Below are positions 24,361-34,484 of a stretch of DNA of 64,000 nucleotides, in pieces. The notes under the pieces are model-generated. The model was not told the DNA's origin and did not search any database. It saw only the letters and a program-made list of their open reading frames with translations. The stretch is from Pseudomonas mandelii (GTDB taxonomy: Bacteria > Pseudomonadota > Gammaproteobacteria > Pseudomonadales > Pseudomonadaceae). Each line of letters starts with the position of its first letter. Positions within the stretch are counted from its first letter, which is position 1. The position numbers and the translations under genes are program-made. Location of the stretch: assembly GCF_900106065.1 (NCBI RefSeq), contig NZ_LT629796.1:4991501-5055500 (forward strand), read 5' to 3'.

Positions 24361-25311
24361 ATGAAAACCGTGGCTATGGTGTTGTTTCCGGACTTTCTGC
24401 TGCTCGACATGGCCGGGCCCATGGAAGTGTTTTCCATCGCCAATCGATACCTGGCAGCAGATGACCGTTATGAACTGGCGACCATCGGCACCGAGCATGG
24501 CGCGCTGCGGGCCTCCAACGGCGTCAGCGTGCAGGCCGATCTGCACATCGATCAGGCCGATCAAGCCTATGACCTGCTGCTGGTGCCGGGCGGCCCGGGC
24601 GCGTACAACGAAAAACATCCGCCGTTGCTGTGTTGGCTCAAAGCCGCTGTCGATCGCGCCGGGCGCTACGGCTCGATCTGCACCGGCGCGTTCGTGTTGG
24701 GGCATGCCGGTTTGCTGGACGGTTATCGCGTCACCACCCACTGGCATTACACCGAACGGCTGATCAAAGGGTTCCCCAAGGCGACGGTGGAGACCGATCA
24801 GATTTACGTGCAGGACCGCAACCTCATCACCTCCGGCGGCGTCACTGCCGGTATTGACCTGGCACTGGCGGTGGTCGCCAAAGACCACGGCAAGAAAGTC
24901 GCCCAGGACGTGGCCAAGGTGTTGCTGGTGGTGATGAAACGCCAGGGCGGGCAAGCGCAATTCAGTCCGTTGATGGCCACTGTCGCGCCGCAGGAAACGC
25001 CGATCACCCGCGTGCAGAATCACGTGCTCGAACACCTCGACGAAGCCTTCAGCATCGAACGCATGGCCGGCCTGGCGAACATGAGCACGCGGCACTTCGC
25101 CCGGATGTTTGCCCGGGACGTGAACATGACGCCCATGGAGTTTCTGCAAAGCGCGCGCATCGATTGCGCCAGGAATCTGCTGGAAACCAGCGATCTGCCA
25201 CTCAAGACCGTGGCCTTCAAAAGTGGCTTTGGCAGCGTGCGTCATATGCGCTTCCTGTTCGCTGAAAAGCTCGGTCTGACCCCGACGCAATACCGCGAAC
25301 AGTTCAGCTAG
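24361..25311 (+). CDS. GlxA-family transcriptional regulator (DJ-1/PfpI plus AraC)
   Basis: A 316-residue protein. Residues 1-170 form a DJ-1/PfpI-like domain ('MVLFPDFLLLDMAGPMEVFSIAN', 'LLVPGGPGAY', nucleophile-elbow-like 'GSICTGAFVLG'). Residues ~215-316 are an AraC helix-turn-helix pair ('FSIERMAGLANMSTRHFARMF' and 'LPLKTVAFKSGFGSVRHMRFLF'). Relatives sense small metabolites such as quaternary amines, but this member's ligand is unknown. The start at 24361 is preferred on alignment; no strong ribosome-binding site is visible. Confidence 0.85.
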   Translation: MKTVAMVLFPDFLLLDMAGPMEVFSIANRYLAADDRYELATIGTEHGALRASNGVSVQADLHIDQADQAYDLLLVPGGPGAYNEKHPPLLCWLKAAVDRAGRYGSICTGAFVLGHAGLLDGYRVTTHWHYTERLIKGFPKATVETDQIYVQDRNLITSGGVTAGIDLALAVVAKDHGKKVAQDVAKVLLVVMKRQGGQAQFSPLMATVAPQETPITRVQNHVLEHLDEAFSIERMAGLANMSTRHFARMFARDVNMTPMEFLQSARIDCARNLLETSDLPLKTVAFKSGFGSVRHMRFLFAEKLGLTPTQYREQFS

Positions 25312-25496
25312 AGCGTTCTTGGCCGTTGTGCGCACCGCAATGGCCGTGACGCTCCCCCCATGGCAGTTGTACCGTCACCGAGGCCTGCCAAGATAGCCGT
25401 GAACTCTTTGCAATGGAGGTGCGGGAGCCTGGAAGGTGGGTGCGATCGATATTTCTGCACTGTGAGCCGGGCCAGGTTTTCAGCACGCAAACGTGC

Positions 25497-26981
25497 ATGA
25501 ACAGCTTCAGAGATTTAAACAGCGATACGGTGCTGCGGTTCGGCCCCTACGCCTTTCACCAGCGGCAACGGCTGATCCTGGACGGTGATCGGCCGCTGCG
25601 CATGGGCGGTCGCGCCCTGGATATCCTCCAGGTGCTGGTTGAGCGCGCCGGCCATGTGGTCAGCAAGGACGAGTTGATTGCCCACGTCTGGCCGACGTCC
25701 GTGGTCGAAGAAATCAACCTGCGCGTGCATATTGCTGCGCTGCGCCGGGCGCTTGGCGACGGGCAGAACGGGGAGCGCTACATCGTCAACGTTCCCCAGC
25801 GCGGCTACAGCTTTGTCGCCCCGGTGGAGTCGGTGCCGGCGACCACCTTGGTCTCGATCGAGACCGCGCAAAAACATCAACACAACCTGCCTGCGCGGCT
25901 CACACCCGTGACCGGACGGGACTCGATGGTCGGCAGCCTGGTCCGGCAATTACCGGTTCGGCGGCTCATGACCTTGGTCGGCCCCGCTGGCATCGGCAAA
26001 ACCACCGTGGCGCTCCGCGTGGCCGAACTGCTGTTGCAGCACTATAAAGATGGCGTTTGGCTGGTGGATTTCGCGGTGCTCGATGATCCCGCACGCGTGG
26101 TGGATCACCTGACACAAACCCTGGAACTGGAGGTCGGCACAACCCTGGACGTGTTGGCGAATCGGCATATGTTGCTGGTGCTCGACAACTGCGAACACCT
26201 GTTGGAACGCTGCCGGGCATTGGTCGACGATTTGCTGGCGTCGGCGCCTCGGCTGTCGATTCTCGTCACCAGTCGTGAACCGCTGATGGCGGCGGGGGAA
26301 ACAGTCCAGCGCTTGCCGTCGTTGGCGGTGCCGCCCGCGTCGGCGTCGCACAGCGTAGCCGAGTCCATGGGCTACTCGGCGGTGCAGTTGTTCGTCAGTC
26401 GCGCCCGAGCCCGTCAACAAGGGTTTGCCTTGCGCGAACAGGACCTCAAGGCAGTGCGTGAGATCTGTCGACGACTTGACGGTTTGCCGCTGGCCATTGA
26501 ACTGGCAGCGGCGCAGATCGATGCGTTGGCATTGGTCGGCTTGCAGGCTCAGCTGGATAACTGTTTTCAACTGCTGACTCAGGGGCGACGCACGGCCGTG
26601 CCCCGGCATCAAACCCTCAAGGCTGCGCTGGACTGGAGCTATGAACGGCTGAACCAGGGGGAGCAAACCGTGTTGCAGCGCCTCTCGGTGTTCAAGATGT
26701 CCTTCACCCTGGAGGCGGCGATTGGCGTCAGCAGTTGCGAGCTGCTCAAACCCGATCAACTGGCGACGCTGGTACAGCGGTTGGTCGCCAAGTCGCTGCT
26801 GTCGATGGATCAGGTCAACGGCACCACGCGGTACCGCTTGCTCAATACCACGCGCACCTATGCCCTGGAGAAACTCGAACACAGCGGCCACCTGCGTACG
26901 TTCGAACAGCGCTACTCGCATTACATCAGCCGGGCACGCTGGGTCTCAGGCGTTCAGGTGCCCATGCAGCTCGTCGAGTAG
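25497..26981 (+). CDS. Winged-helix/NB-ARC ATPase regulator, truncated form
   Basis: A 494-residue protein with an OmpR-type winged helix (about 10-100; '[30 protein letters not shown]' inside) and an NB-ARC-like ATPase (about 135-430; P-loop GPAGIGKTT, '[12 protein letters not shown]', 'ILVTSREPL'). It is closely similar to the first half of the convergent 950-residue protein but lacks the TPR-like C-terminal ~450 residues. Its last dozen residues are read from the other gene's 3' end in antisense (36-base overlap), so it looks cut off by a rearrangement. Without the sensor half it may be constitutive, non-functional, or partnered. Confidence 0.8.
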   Translation: MNSFRDLNSDTVLRFGPYAFHQRQRLILDGDRPLRMGGRALDILQVLVERAGHVVSKDELIAHVWPTSVVEEINLRVHIAALRRALGDGQNGERYIVNVPQRGYSFVAPVESVPATTLVSIETAQKHQHNLPARLTPVTGRDSMVGSLVRQLPVRRLMTLVGPAGIGKTTVALRVAELLLQHYKDGVWLVDFAVLDDPARVVDHLTQTLELEVGTTLDVLANRHMLLVLDNCEHLLERCRALVDDLLASAPRLSILVTSREPLMAAGETVQRLPSLAVPPASASHSVAESMGYSAVQLFVSRARARQQGFALREQDLKAVREICRRLDGLPLAIELAAAQIDALALVGLQAQLDNCFQLLTQGRRTAVPRHQTLKAALDWSYERLNQGEQTVLQRLSVFKMSFTLEAAIGVSSCELLKPDQLATLVQRLVAKSLLSMDQVNGTTRYRLLNTTRTYALEKLEHSGHLRTFEQRYSHYISRARWVSGVQVPMQLVE

Positions 26982-29798
26982 CCGACGGACTTTGCTCAGG
27001 TCCGGGGTGGCAAAGCCTTCGGTGAACCGATTGTAGATCGGCGTCAGCAGTTCATGAGCCTGCTGATGTCGACCCTGGCGCTGCCACAATTGCGCCAGCG
27101 AGGTGGCGCTGCGCAGCTCCCAGGCCAGGGCGCCCTGATGCCTGGCCACATTCAACGCTCGCAGCAATACCTCCTCCGCCATCTCGCTTTTGTGGGAGTG
27201 AGCCTGCTCGCGAACGCGTTCACTCGGGTCATCCACTGCTTGCGCATTTTCTTCAGTCAGCAACGCATCAGCCCTGGCCCGCAATATCTCCGCCGTGCTC
27301 CAGCCCGCTGCCGCGGTATCGGCCCGTTGCCACAAGGCGTCATCGACGAACGTGGCGTCCAGCGTGACCATGATTTCCTTGATCAGCCCGGCACCCGGCG
27401 GTGGCGCCGACGGTGCTCCAGCCTGGTCGATCACCTGCGCGTAGTGTTGCGCCCACGTGTGAAACAGCAGCACCGAATGTTTCTGCGCCTGTTCCAGTAG
27501 CAGCCGTAACAGTTTGCGTGCGGTTGTACTGTCGCCGTTGTAGTGGGCGATCAGGCAGCCGGCCAGCGCCAGGGTGTAGCAAATGGAGGTGCCGTGGTTG
27601 ATCTGGAGCGCGATGTCCAGCGCCTGGCGGGCGGTGCGCCACGCCTGCTCCGGCTGACCTTGCAACCAGAGGATGCGCGCCAGAATCGTCAGGGCGGCCA
27701 CGCTCTGATCGTATTGCACGCCAAAGCCGTGGGTGAAGCGGTTGAGGTGCCCGCTCTGGGCCATGCGCTGGATGACCTGTTCGGCATTCACCCGGGCCAG
27801 TTGCTGATTGCCGGCAAAGTGCAGGGCCAGGACCCGCAGGCGGTGCGTGCTCAGCGACAGCACGGGGTCACCCTGGGCGCCCAGGCGGTCGAACAGCTGG
27901 CTCTGCTCCAGCGCCATTTGGTAGTGGCCGCAACTGAGATTGACCGCCATGTGCCCGGACACCGCCCGCAGTTGACCGGCCACGTCGTTGTTGTGCCTGG
28001 CCAGGGTTCTGGCGCTGACGAACGCGGCAATGGTTTCGGCCGTGCCGCCCTGGGTGTGGTAGCAGGAACTGCCGAGGGCGAGCTTGAGGGTCATTTGCAG
28101 GTGAGGACAGGGCTCGGGCGCCGCCTCCAGCAAGGCCAGCGCCTTGCGCACGTAAACGCCATGTTCCTTGAGCAGCGACAACTCCTGCCACAGCGGCGTC
28201 GACGTCGCAGTCAGCCGGATCGCCAGCGCCTGCGAACCTTGGGCGTTAAAGCCCCAGTCGAGGGCCGAACGAATGTCATCCAGACTGCGGGCGTAACGCT
28301 CGATCCACAGGCCCGTGGAAATCAGCTCCCAGTCAGTTTGAGCCTGATGCATCAAGGCCAGGCAGCGTTCGGCGTGGCGCTTTCGGGTGTCCGGCAGGTC
28401 CAGGGTCTGGTCGAGTTTTTCCAGTGCGTAGCTGCGGGTGGTGTCGAGCAAGCGGTAGAACACTTCTTCGTCGCCCACTTCCACGTTCAGCAACGACTTG
28501 GCCACCAGTTGCGTGATCGAGCCGAACACCTCGCCGGGCTCGATGTGTTCGCCGACGATCACCGCCGCGGCCGACTCTAGCGTAAAACCGCCCCTGAACA
28601 CCCCCAGTCGGCGCAGGCAGGTTTGCTCGCAGGCGTTGAGCAGTTCGAAACTCCAGTCGAGCGTGGCGCGCAGGGTCTGGTGCCGGCCCAGCGTCGACGG
28701 ACAGCCTTGGGTGAGCAGGCGAAAACTGCCTTGCAACTGCGTCAGCAACCCGCTCAGGCCAAAGTGGCTGACTTGCGCCGCCGCCAGTTCGATGGCCAGC
28801 GGAATGCCGTCCAGGCGGTGGCAGATGTCAATCAATAACGGCAGGTCGTCATCGCTCAGCTCGAAACTGTCCTGGCTGGCCATGGCCCGCTCGACGAACA
28901 GTTGCAATGCGGAAAAGGTCAGCGCCTGGGTGCGGTCCAGCACCGCGATGGGGGGTGGGCAATCAAGCGATTCGAGACGCTGGACGAACTCACCTTCGGC
29001 CCGCAGGCTCTCGCGGCTGGTGGCCAGGATGTGCACGTGCGGCGCGGCGCGCAGGATGCTTTCGCAGAGCAGCGCGACCGCGTCGAGCAGGTGCTCGCAG
29101 TTGTCGATCACCAGCAGCATCCGCCGCTCGCGCAGGAACGTGGCCAGTCCGTTTGTAGATTCGGCATCGTGCAGGGACAAATCCAGCAGCGTCGCCAACT
29201 GGGCGCTGATCATGCTCGGATCGCTGAGCGGCGCCAGGTCCAGCAGGCGAATACCGTCCCGGTAGCGGCCGATCAACAGTTCGGCGACGCGCAGCGCCAC
29301 GGTGGTCTTGCCGATGCCTCCGGGGCCGACGAGGGTGATGAAGCGCTGGCGTGACAGCTGAGTGACCAGGTTTTCGACCAGTGATTGACGACCGATCATG
29401 CGCGTCCGGCGGATCGGCAGGTTATGGGCGCTCGGCTGGAGGCTTTCGCTCGCAGGGTGCTGCTCGATGGACTCGAGGGAGAAGGGCGCGACAAAACTGT
29501 AGCCGCGCTGGGCGACAGTGACGATATAGCGCTGGCCGGCCTGGCCGTCGCCGAGGGCTTTGCGCAGCGCCGCCATGTGCACGCGCAGGTTGATGTCTTC
29601 GACGACGCTTTTGGGCCATACCCCGGCGATCAGTTGCTGTTTGCTGACCACGTTTGGGGCGTGCTCCAGCAGGATCAGCAGAATATCCATGGCGCGCCGG
29701 CCCAGGCGCAGGGGCTGGTCGGCCTCCAGCACCAGGCGTTGTCCGGGATAGATCCGGTAGGGGCCGAAATGGATGGCCTGTTCTGGGGAAAGGGTCAA
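26946..29798 (-). CDS. Winged-helix/NB-ARC/TPR transcriptional regulator, full length
   Basis: A 950-residue SARP/LAL-like regulator. It has a winged helix (about 8-100), a STAND-type ATPase (P-loop GPGGIGKTT about 156-164, '[14 protein letters not shown]', '[10 protein letters not shown]'), and a long helical repeat region from about 480 to the end ('[21 protein letters not shown]' and similar). Such proteins integrate a ligand or protein signal through the repeats, hydrolyse ATP and activate transcription. The TTG start at 29798 has AGGAG seven bases upstream. An in-frame REP sequence encodes part of residues ~860-870. The target genes are not evident. Confidence 0.85.
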   Translation of the reverse strand: MTLSPEQAIHFGPYRIYPGQRLVLEADQPLRLGRRAMDILLILLEHAPNVVSKQQLIAGVWPKSVVEDINLRVHMAALRKALGDGQAGQRYIVTVAQRGYSFVAPFSLESIEQHPASESLQPSAHNLPIRRTRMIGRQSLVENLVTQLSRQRFITLVGPGGIGKTTVALRVAELLIGRYRDGIRLLDLAPLSDPSMISAQLATLLDLSLHDAESTNGLATFLRERRMLLVIDNCEHLLDAVALLCESILRAAPHVHILATSRESLRAEGEFVQRLESLDCPPPIAVLDRTQALTFSALQLFVERAMASQDSFELSDDDLPLLIDICHRLDGIPLAIELAAAQVSHFGLSGLLTQLQGSFRLLTQGCPSTLGRHQTLRATLDWSFELLNACEQTCLRRLGVFRGGFTLESAAAVIVGEHIEPGEVFGSITQLVAKSLLNVEVGDEEVFYRLLDTTRSYALEKLDQTLDLPDTRKRHAERCLALMHQAQTDWELISTGLWIERYARSLDDIRSALDWGFNAQGSQALAIRLTATSTPLWQELSLLKEHGVYVRKALALLEAAPEPCPHLQMTLKLALGSSCYHTQGGTAETIAAFVSARTLARHNNDVAGQLRAVSGHMAVNLSCGHYQMALEQSQLFDRLGAQGDPVLSLSTHRLRVLALHFAGNQQLARVNAEQVIQRMAQSGHLNRFTHGFGVQYDQSVAALTILARILWLQGQPEQAWRTARQALDIALQINHGTSICYTLALAGCLIAHYNGDSTTARKLLRLLLEQAQKHSVLLFHTWAQHYAQVIDQAGAPSAPPPGAGLIKEIMVTLDATFVDDALWQRADTAAAGWSTAEILRARADALLTEENAQAVDDPSERVREQAHSHKSEMAEEVLLRALNVARHQGALAWELRSATSLAQLWQRQGRHQQAHELLTPIYNRFTEGFATPDLSKVRRLLDELHGHLNA
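27191..27217. repeat. REP sequence embedded in a coding region
   Basis: TGTGGGAGTGAGCCTGCTCG followed by CGAACGC matches the intergenic REP arm of the window base for base over most of its length, but lies inside the 950-residue regulator gene in frame (encoding [12 protein letters not shown] on the minus strand). Confidence 0.75.
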
Positions 29799-30227
29799 CG
29801 TGTCGCTCCTGCTTGCAGCCGTCTGGTACGCGGTTTCCGAGCATATTCCTCAGGTTTTTCCGGCAACGCAACGAGGTGTTCGCCTGACTGTCGGGTGTCC
29901 GCTGCGACTGCCTGTACCTGGCGTCCCTGGCAGGCGCCGCATTTATTGAGGGGCAACCTTGGCAAAGCCGCTGTTGAGGCTTTTGGCGCGCCAACGAAAA
30001 TTAACAACGTTTAACTCGTCCTGCGTCTGGTCTACGCCCAAAACTCTGCTGCTTCAACACCCGCTGGTCTTGTAGGCGCGAGCCAGCTCGCGATAGCGGT
30101 GGGTCAGCTTGCATCGATGTTGAATGTGCCGCCGCCATCGCGAGCAGGCTCGCTCCCACAGGGAATTGTGCCGGGCTGGCGAGTGGGGCATGTAGCAAAG
30201 GGATCAACTTGTCATGAGGACACCGGG
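29799..30227. other. Intergenic region between the regulator and flavodoxin genes
   Basis: 429 bases with a REP pair at 30071-30161. The left part carries the promoter of the long regulator. No convincing gene is present; weak frames through the REP lack ribosome-binding sites. Confidence 0.6.
30071..30161. repeat. REP inverted pair
   Basis: TGTAGGCGCGAGCCAGCTCG on the left and CGAGCAGGCTCGCTCCCACA on the right enclose about 50 bases. The left arm has drifted from the consensus. Confidence 0.8.
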
Positions 30228-30803
30228 ATGAGCAACGTGGTGGTGGTCTATCACAGTGGCTACGGGCACACCCGGGTCATGGCCGAAGCCGTGGCCCAGG
30301 GGGTGGAACGGCACGTGGGCAGCACCTGCCTGCTGGTTCCGGTCGATGAAGTGGACCAGCACTGGGACCGGTTGCACAGCGCCGACGCCATCATCTTCGG
30401 CGCCCCGACCTACATGGGCAGCGCGTCGGCGCAGTTCAAAGGCTTCATGGAGTCCACGGCGGCGTTCTACCTCGCCCAGCCGTGGCGCGACAAACTGGCC
30501 GCCGGCTTCACCAATTCCGGCTGCCTGTGCGGCGACAAACTCAACACCTTGCTGCAGATGGCGGTATTCGCCGCGCAGCACTCGATGATCTGGGTCGGCC
30601 TCGACCTGCTGCCGGCGCGCTCCAGCACCGGCGCCTTCGAGGGGCAAATGAATCGCCTCGGCAGCTCGCTCGGCGCCATGGCCCAGTCGAATGTCGAACA
30701 GACCCCGGACCTCGCCCCACCTCCCGAAGACCGTTGCACCGCCGCGCACCTCGGCGAGCGGGTGGCGCGGCTGGCTGAACGAATGAACCCATCACCGCTT
30801 TGA
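30228..30803 (+). CDS. Flavodoxin-family / NAD(P)H-dependent FMN reductase-like protein
   Basis: A 191-residue flavoprotein. The FMN phosphate-binding loop is '[15 protein letters not shown]' (residues ~5-19); '[21 protein letters not shown]' (about 54-74) and '[14 protein letters not shown]' complete the flavodoxin-like fold seen in WrbA/NQO-type reductases. The ATG at 30228 has GAGGA upstream. It is 32 bases ahead of an esterase gene, probably in one transcript that ends at the terminator 31667-31696. Substrate is likely a quinone or similar, inferred. Confidence 0.85.
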   Translation: MSNVVVVYHSGYGHTRVMAEAVAQGVERHVGSTCLLVPVDEVDQHWDRLHSADAIIFGAPTYMGSASAQFKGFMESTAAFYLAQPWRDKLAAGFTNSGCLCGDKLNTLLQMAVFAAQHSMIWVGLDLLPARSSTGAFEGQMNRLGSSLGAMAQSNVEQTPDLAPPPEDRCTAAHLGERVARLAERMNPSPL

Positions 30804-30835
30804 TACACCCCCAACACTCGCAAAGGAGACATCGC

Positions 30836-31660
30836 ATGAGTACGTTCACGACCCGAGATGGCACCGAGATTTACTACAAGGACTGGGGCACCGGCCAACC
30901 CATCGTTTTCAGCCACGGCTGGCCGTTGAACGCCGACAGCTGGGAGTCGCAGATGATCTTCCTGGCCTCCAAAGGCTACCGGGTGATCGCCCACGACCGT
31001 CGTGGTCATGGCCGCTCAAGCCAGCCGTGGACTGGCAACGACATGGACACCTACGCCGATGACCTGGCGCAGTTGATCGAGTTGCTCGACCTCAAAGACG
31101 CCGTGCTGTTCGGCTTCTCCACCGGCGGCGGCGAGGTGGCGCGCTACATCGGTCGCCACGGCACCGGTCGCGTGGCCAAGGCCGGGCTGATTTCCGCGGT
31201 GCCGCCGCTGATGCTCAAGACCGAAGCCAACCCCGGTGGCCTGCCGATCGAAGTGTTCGACGGCATTCGCCAGGCATCTCTGGCCGACCGTTCGCAGCTG
31301 TACATCGACCTCGCCAGCGGGCCGTTCTTCGGCTTCAACAAACCGGACGCCAAGCCGTCCCAGGGCATGATCGACTGGTTCTGGATGCAAGGCATGATGG
31401 CCGGCCACAAGAACGCCTACGACTGCATCAAGGCGTTCTCGGAAACCGACTTCACCGAAGACCTGAAGAAGTTCGACATCCCGACGCTGGTGGTGCACGG
31501 CGACGCGGACCAGGTGGTGCCCTTCGAAGCGGCGGGCATCGCCTCAGCAAAACTGGTGAAAGGTTCGCAGCTGAAGGTCTACCCCGGTGCGCCCCACGGC
31601 TTGACGGATACCCACAAGGATCAGCTCAATGCTGATCTGCTGGCGTTTCTCAAGGGTTGA
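30836..31660 (+). CDS. Alpha/beta hydrolase, arylesterase / non-haem chloroperoxidase type
   Basis: A 274-residue enzyme very like the Pseudomonas fluorescens aryl esterase/perhydrolase group. '[13 protein letters not shown]' holds the oxyanion region, GFSTGGG the nucleophile (Ser95), '[12 protein letters not shown]' the acid and '[10 protein letters not shown]' the His. Members hydrolyse aryl esters and, with peroxide and acid, make peracids. AAAGGAG precedes the ATG. It is followed by a strong terminator. Confidence 0.9.
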   Translation: MSTFTTRDGTEIYYKDWGTGQPIVFSHGWPLNADSWESQMIFLASKGYRVIAHDRRGHGRSSQPWTGNDMDTYADDLAQLIELLDLKDAVLFGFSTGGGEVARYIGRHGTGRVAKAGLISAVPPLMLKTEANPGGLPIEVFDGIRQASLADRSQLYIDLASGPFFGFNKPDAKPSQGMIDWFWMQGMMAGHKNAYDCIKAFSETDFTEDLKKFDIPTLVVHGDADQVVPFEAAGIASAKLVKGSQLKVYPGAPHGLTDTHKDQLNADLLAFLKG

Positions 31661-31666
31661 TGTGCC

Positions 31667-31696
31667 CCGGCGCGGGCATGGACCCGCGCCGGTTTT
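31667..31696 (+). terminator. Rho-independent terminator after the arylesterase gene
   Basis: CCGGCGCGGG (31667-31676) pairs with CCCGCGCCGG (31683-31692) and is followed by TTTT. It lies 6 bases after the arylesterase stop codon. Confidence 0.85.
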
Positions 31697-31715
31697 CACT
31701 CTGATAAAACAGGTT

Positions 31716-32156
31716 TTATAGCGCGTGAGTTTGAGCGGTGCAGGCGCGACGTGGGGGAAGGGTGCGCACCGCACGGCAACGCCACGCAAATGGGTTGATG
31801 CCTTCGCTGCGGGTGAAGATGTGGCAGAAATGCGCCTGATCGCAGAAGCCGCATTCGAGGCTGATTTGCGTCAGCGTCATGTCGGTGTTCTGGATCAATT
31901 GCTTGGCCCGGGCGATGCGTTGATGACGAATCCAGTCCTGGGGCGAGAGCCCGGTGCTGCACTTGAACGCTCGGGAAAAATGACTGCGCGACAGGGCACA
32001 GGCGCGGGCCAGTTCGGTGACTTCAACGGTTTCACCCAGGCGTTCGAGGATCAGTTGCTTGGCCAGCTCTTCACGCCATGGGGTCAAGCCGCCGGTGGCT
32101 TTTCTGGGTGCTTCATCGACTGCCGCACGGGCGACGTTTTGCTGAGAATGGGCCAT
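31716..32156 (-). CDS. AraC-type DNA-binding protein without sensor domain
   Basis: A 146-residue protein that is essentially only the AraC DNA-binding module: 'VEVTELARACALSRSHFSRAFKCSTGLSPQDW' (about 44-75) and 'MTLTQISLECGFCDQAHFCHIFTRSEGINPFAWR' (about 93-126). There is no effector domain, only a short N-terminal tail, so it resembles SoxS/MarA-size activators. It is convergent with the esterase pair and divergent from the LysR gene. Confidence 0.85.
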   Translation of the reverse strand: MAHSQQNVARAAVDEAPRKATGGLTPWREELAKQLILERLGETVEVTELARACALSRSHFSRAFKCSTGLSPQDWIRHQRIARAKQLIQNTDMTLTQISLECGFCDQAHFCHIFTRSEGINPFAWRCRAVRTLPPRRACTAQTHAL

Positions 32157-32313
32157 GACAAATGTCCGTGTCGGTGAGCTTCATTCTTGGTTGCGAGGCC
32201 TTGTCAGGCGAGTTAAACGTTGTTAATTCCTCATGCCGGGTGGGCAGTCTCACGTAAAGTCAGAGACAATCGTTACCCTCAAGCCTGGCTGAACACACAA
32301 GGAAACCGTGCCT

Positions 32314-33234
32314 ATGAACCGTAACGATCTGCGTCGCGTCGACATGAACCTGCTGGTGATTTTCGAAGCGTTGATGTTCGAAAAGAACCTGACCCGGGTC
32401 GCTGAAAAACTGTTCATGGGGCAGCCGGCGGTGAGTGCGGCGCTGGGGCGGTTACGGGATTTGTTCGACGATCCGTTGTTGCTGCGCAATGGTCGCGCCA
32501 TGGAGCCGACGGCGCGGGCACTGGCTATTCTCAAGGAGCTGCAACCGGCGATGGATGTGATTTCCGGGGCGGTCAGTCGGGCGAAGGAATTCGATCCGAC
32601 GACCAGTAGCGATGTGTTCCGCATCGGGTTGTCGGACGATGCCGAGTTCGGTTTGTTTCCGCCGTTGTTGCGGCAATTGCAGGAAGAGGCGCCGGGGATC
32701 GTGGTGGTGGTGCGTCGCGCCAACTATCTGCTGATGCCGGCGTTGCTGGCCTCGGGTGAGATTTCCGTGGGGGTGAGTTACACCACGGATTTGCCGGCGA
32801 ATGCCAAGTGCAAGAAGTTGCGGGACATTCCTTGCAAGGTGCTGCGCGGGGACAAGCGGCCGGGGATGCTGACGCTGGACGAATATTGTGAACGTCCGCA
32901 TGCCATGGTGTCGTTCTCGGGTGATTTGAGCGGCAATATCGATCTGGATCTGGCCAAGGTCGGTCGCAGCCGTCGGGTGGTGTTGGGTGTGCCGCAGTTC
33001 AGCGGGTTGCGGGCGTTGTTGGCCGGGACTGAGATGATTGCCACGGTGCCGGATTATGCGGCGTGTGCGCTGGTGGAGGGGTGTGCGTTGCGGGCGGAGG
33101 ATCCGCCGTTTCCCATTGATGCGGCGCAGTTGTCGATGGCCTGGAGTGGGGTGCATGACAATGATCCGGCGGAGCGGTGGTTGCGGTCGCGGATCAGTGA
33201 GTTCATGTCTAGGCCTTTGGTGGTTTCGGCTTGA
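32314..33234 (+). CDS. LysR-family transcriptional regulator
   Basis: A 306-residue regulator (MNRNDLRRVDMNLLVIFEALMFE). The helix-turn-helix is at residues ~8-65 ('NLTRVAEKLFMGQPAVSAALGRLRDLFDDPLLLRNGRAMEPT'), followed by a substrate-binding domain. ATG at 32314 has AGGA ten bases before; a GTG two codons upstream is an alternative but too close to it. The REP array separates it from the DoxX-amidohydrolase operon, which is its nearest possible target downstream. Ligand unknown. Confidence 0.9.
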   Translation: MNRNDLRRVDMNLLVIFEALMFEKNLTRVAEKLFMGQPAVSAALGRLRDLFDDPLLLRNGRAMEPTARALAILKELQPAMDVISGAVSRAKEFDPTTSSDVFRIGLSDDAEFGLFPPLLRQLQEEAPGIVVVVRRANYLLMPALLASGEISVGVSYTTDLPANAKCKKLRDIPCKVLRGDKRPGMLTLDEYCERPHAMVSFSGDLSGNIDLDLAKVGRSRRVVLGVPQFSGLRALLAGTEMIATVPDYAACALVEGCALRAEDPPFPIDAAQLSMAWSGVHDNDPAERWLRSRISEFMSRPLVVSA

Positions 33235-33286
33235 ACGTGGCGGCCTTCGGGCCGACCAGGTTCCCCTTGATGTACCCCATCCCCAA

Positions 33287-33348
33287 TGTGGGAGCGAGCC
33301 TGCTTGCGAAGGCGGCCTGATAGCCGACCTATCTCTTTCAGGTGTACA
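33287..33348. repeat. Left part of a 71-bp repeat unit, cut by an inserted element
   Basis: TGTGGGAGCGAGCCTGCTTG starts a copy of the 71-bp unit that forms the array at 33691-34258. The copy runs to GTGTACA (33342-33348), after which unrelated sequence begins. The rest of the unit appears again from 33681. Confidence 0.7.
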
Positions 33349-33673
33349 TATCCATTTCTGCGGTAACGGCTGCTTATGGTTTCGCCCTTACGGCGACTCC
33401 CTTTGGCAAACGCCCCAAAGGAAGCAAAGGTCTTCGCCCCAGCGTCCGGCCCCTCGCCTGGGCTCGGCGTACCCTCGCTCCGGCATTCATCTGGGGGCAT
33501 CGCCTCCGGTCGGCTTCGCTTCGACCTCCTCTCGATGTGTGCGGCTTCGCCGCACGGCGCTACGCGCCCACCCCCAGATGAACGCCTCCACTCGGCCTCC
33601 CGAAGGGGCGGGCAGATCAAGATCAAAAGCAGGCGAGCTAACGCTCGGCCTAATGAGTGGTGAAGAGCGAAGC
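33349..33673. repeat. ~325-bp inserted repeat element with possible 7-bp target duplication
   Basis: Sequence rich in nested hairpins (for example GCGGCTTCGCCGCACGG, CCCCAGATGAACGCC against GGCATTCATCTGGGG). The seven bases GTGTACA occur on both sides (33342-33348 and 33674-33680). Removing the element and one copy restores a 72-bp repeat unit like its neighbours. From memory, similar sequence recurs in fluorescent Pseudomonas genomes and gives spurious short gene calls. No terminal inverted repeats or transposase are present. Confidence 0.65.
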
Positions 33674-33690
33674 GTGTACACCGAACCCCT

Positions 33691-34258
33691 TGTAGGAGCG
33701 AGGCTTGCCCGCGAAGGCGGCCTGACAGCCGACCAATCTCTTGCAGGTACCCACATTCCACTGTAGGAGCGAGGCTTGCCCGCGAAGGCGGCCTGCCAGC
33801 CGACCAATCTTTTGCAGGTACACCCATTCCACTGTAGGAGCGAGGCTTGCCCGCGAAGGCGGCCTGCCAGCCGACCAATCTTTTGCAGGTACACCCATTC
33901 CACTGTAGGAGCGAGGCTTGCCCGCGAAGGCGGCCTGCCAGCCGACCAATCTCTTGCAGGTACACCCATTCCACTGTAGGAGCGAGGCTTGCCCGCGAAG
34001 GCGGCCTGCCAGCCGACCAATCTCTTGCAGGTACACCCATTCCACTGTAGGAGCGAGGCTTGCCCGCGAAGGCGGCCTGACAGCCGACCAATCTCTTGCA
34101 GGTACCCCCATTCCACTGTGGGAGCTGGCCTGCCCGCGAAGGCGGCCTGACAGCCGACCAACATTTTGCGGATACACCCAATCCAATTGTGGGAGCTGGC
34201 CTGCCAGCGAAGGCGGCCTGCCAGCCAACCAATATTTCGCAGATGCACCCAATCCAAT
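33691..34258. repeat. Tandem array of eight 71-bp REP-containing units
   Basis: Units begin at 33691, 33762, 33833, 33904, 33975, 34046, 34117 and 34188, each exactly 71 bases. Each starts with a REP arm (TGTAGGAGCGAGGCTTGCCC), continues GCGAAGGCGGCCTG and a conserved tail GCCGACCAATCTCTTGCAGG. Units 2-5 are almost identical, which indicates recent expansion; units 7 and 8 have drifted (GGGAGCTGGCCTGCC). 71 is not a multiple of three, so long open frames crossing the array are artefacts. Confidence 0.95.
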
Positions 34259-34349
34259 TGTAGGAGTGAGCCTGCTCGCGATGGCGGCGTATCAGCCACC
34301 ATCAAGGCTGAATGATCCACCGCTATCGCGAGCAGGCTCGCTCCCACAG
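34259..34349. repeat. REP inverted pair at the end of the array
   Basis: TGTAGGAGTGAGCCTGCTCG and CGAGCAGGCTCGCTCCCACA face each other over about 50 bases, the standard REPIN layout, at exactly the next 71-bp register. Confidence 0.9.
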
Positions 34350-34484
34350 GATCTTCGTCGGTCGTAGATCCGGCTCATCCGCAAAACAGCACGTACATCC
34401 AATTTTCCCCGCTCCCGTCCCGGCACTATCAAACCAGGTCCCGGCGCATGAACGCCGGTGGTTTTTCATTTGTGCAGGTAGCCC

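Noticed and set aside
33054..34252. Long minus-strand open frames (up to 392 codons) encoding apparent repeats such as GRLAGRLRGQASLLQWNG
   Set aside because: They run through the 71-bp array. Because 71 is not a multiple of three, the frame rotates each unit and stays open only because the repeat lacks stops; there is no ribosome-binding site or known domain.
33691..34258. CRISPR array
   Set aside because: The whole 71-bp unit repeats, including what would be spacers, and there are no cas genes.
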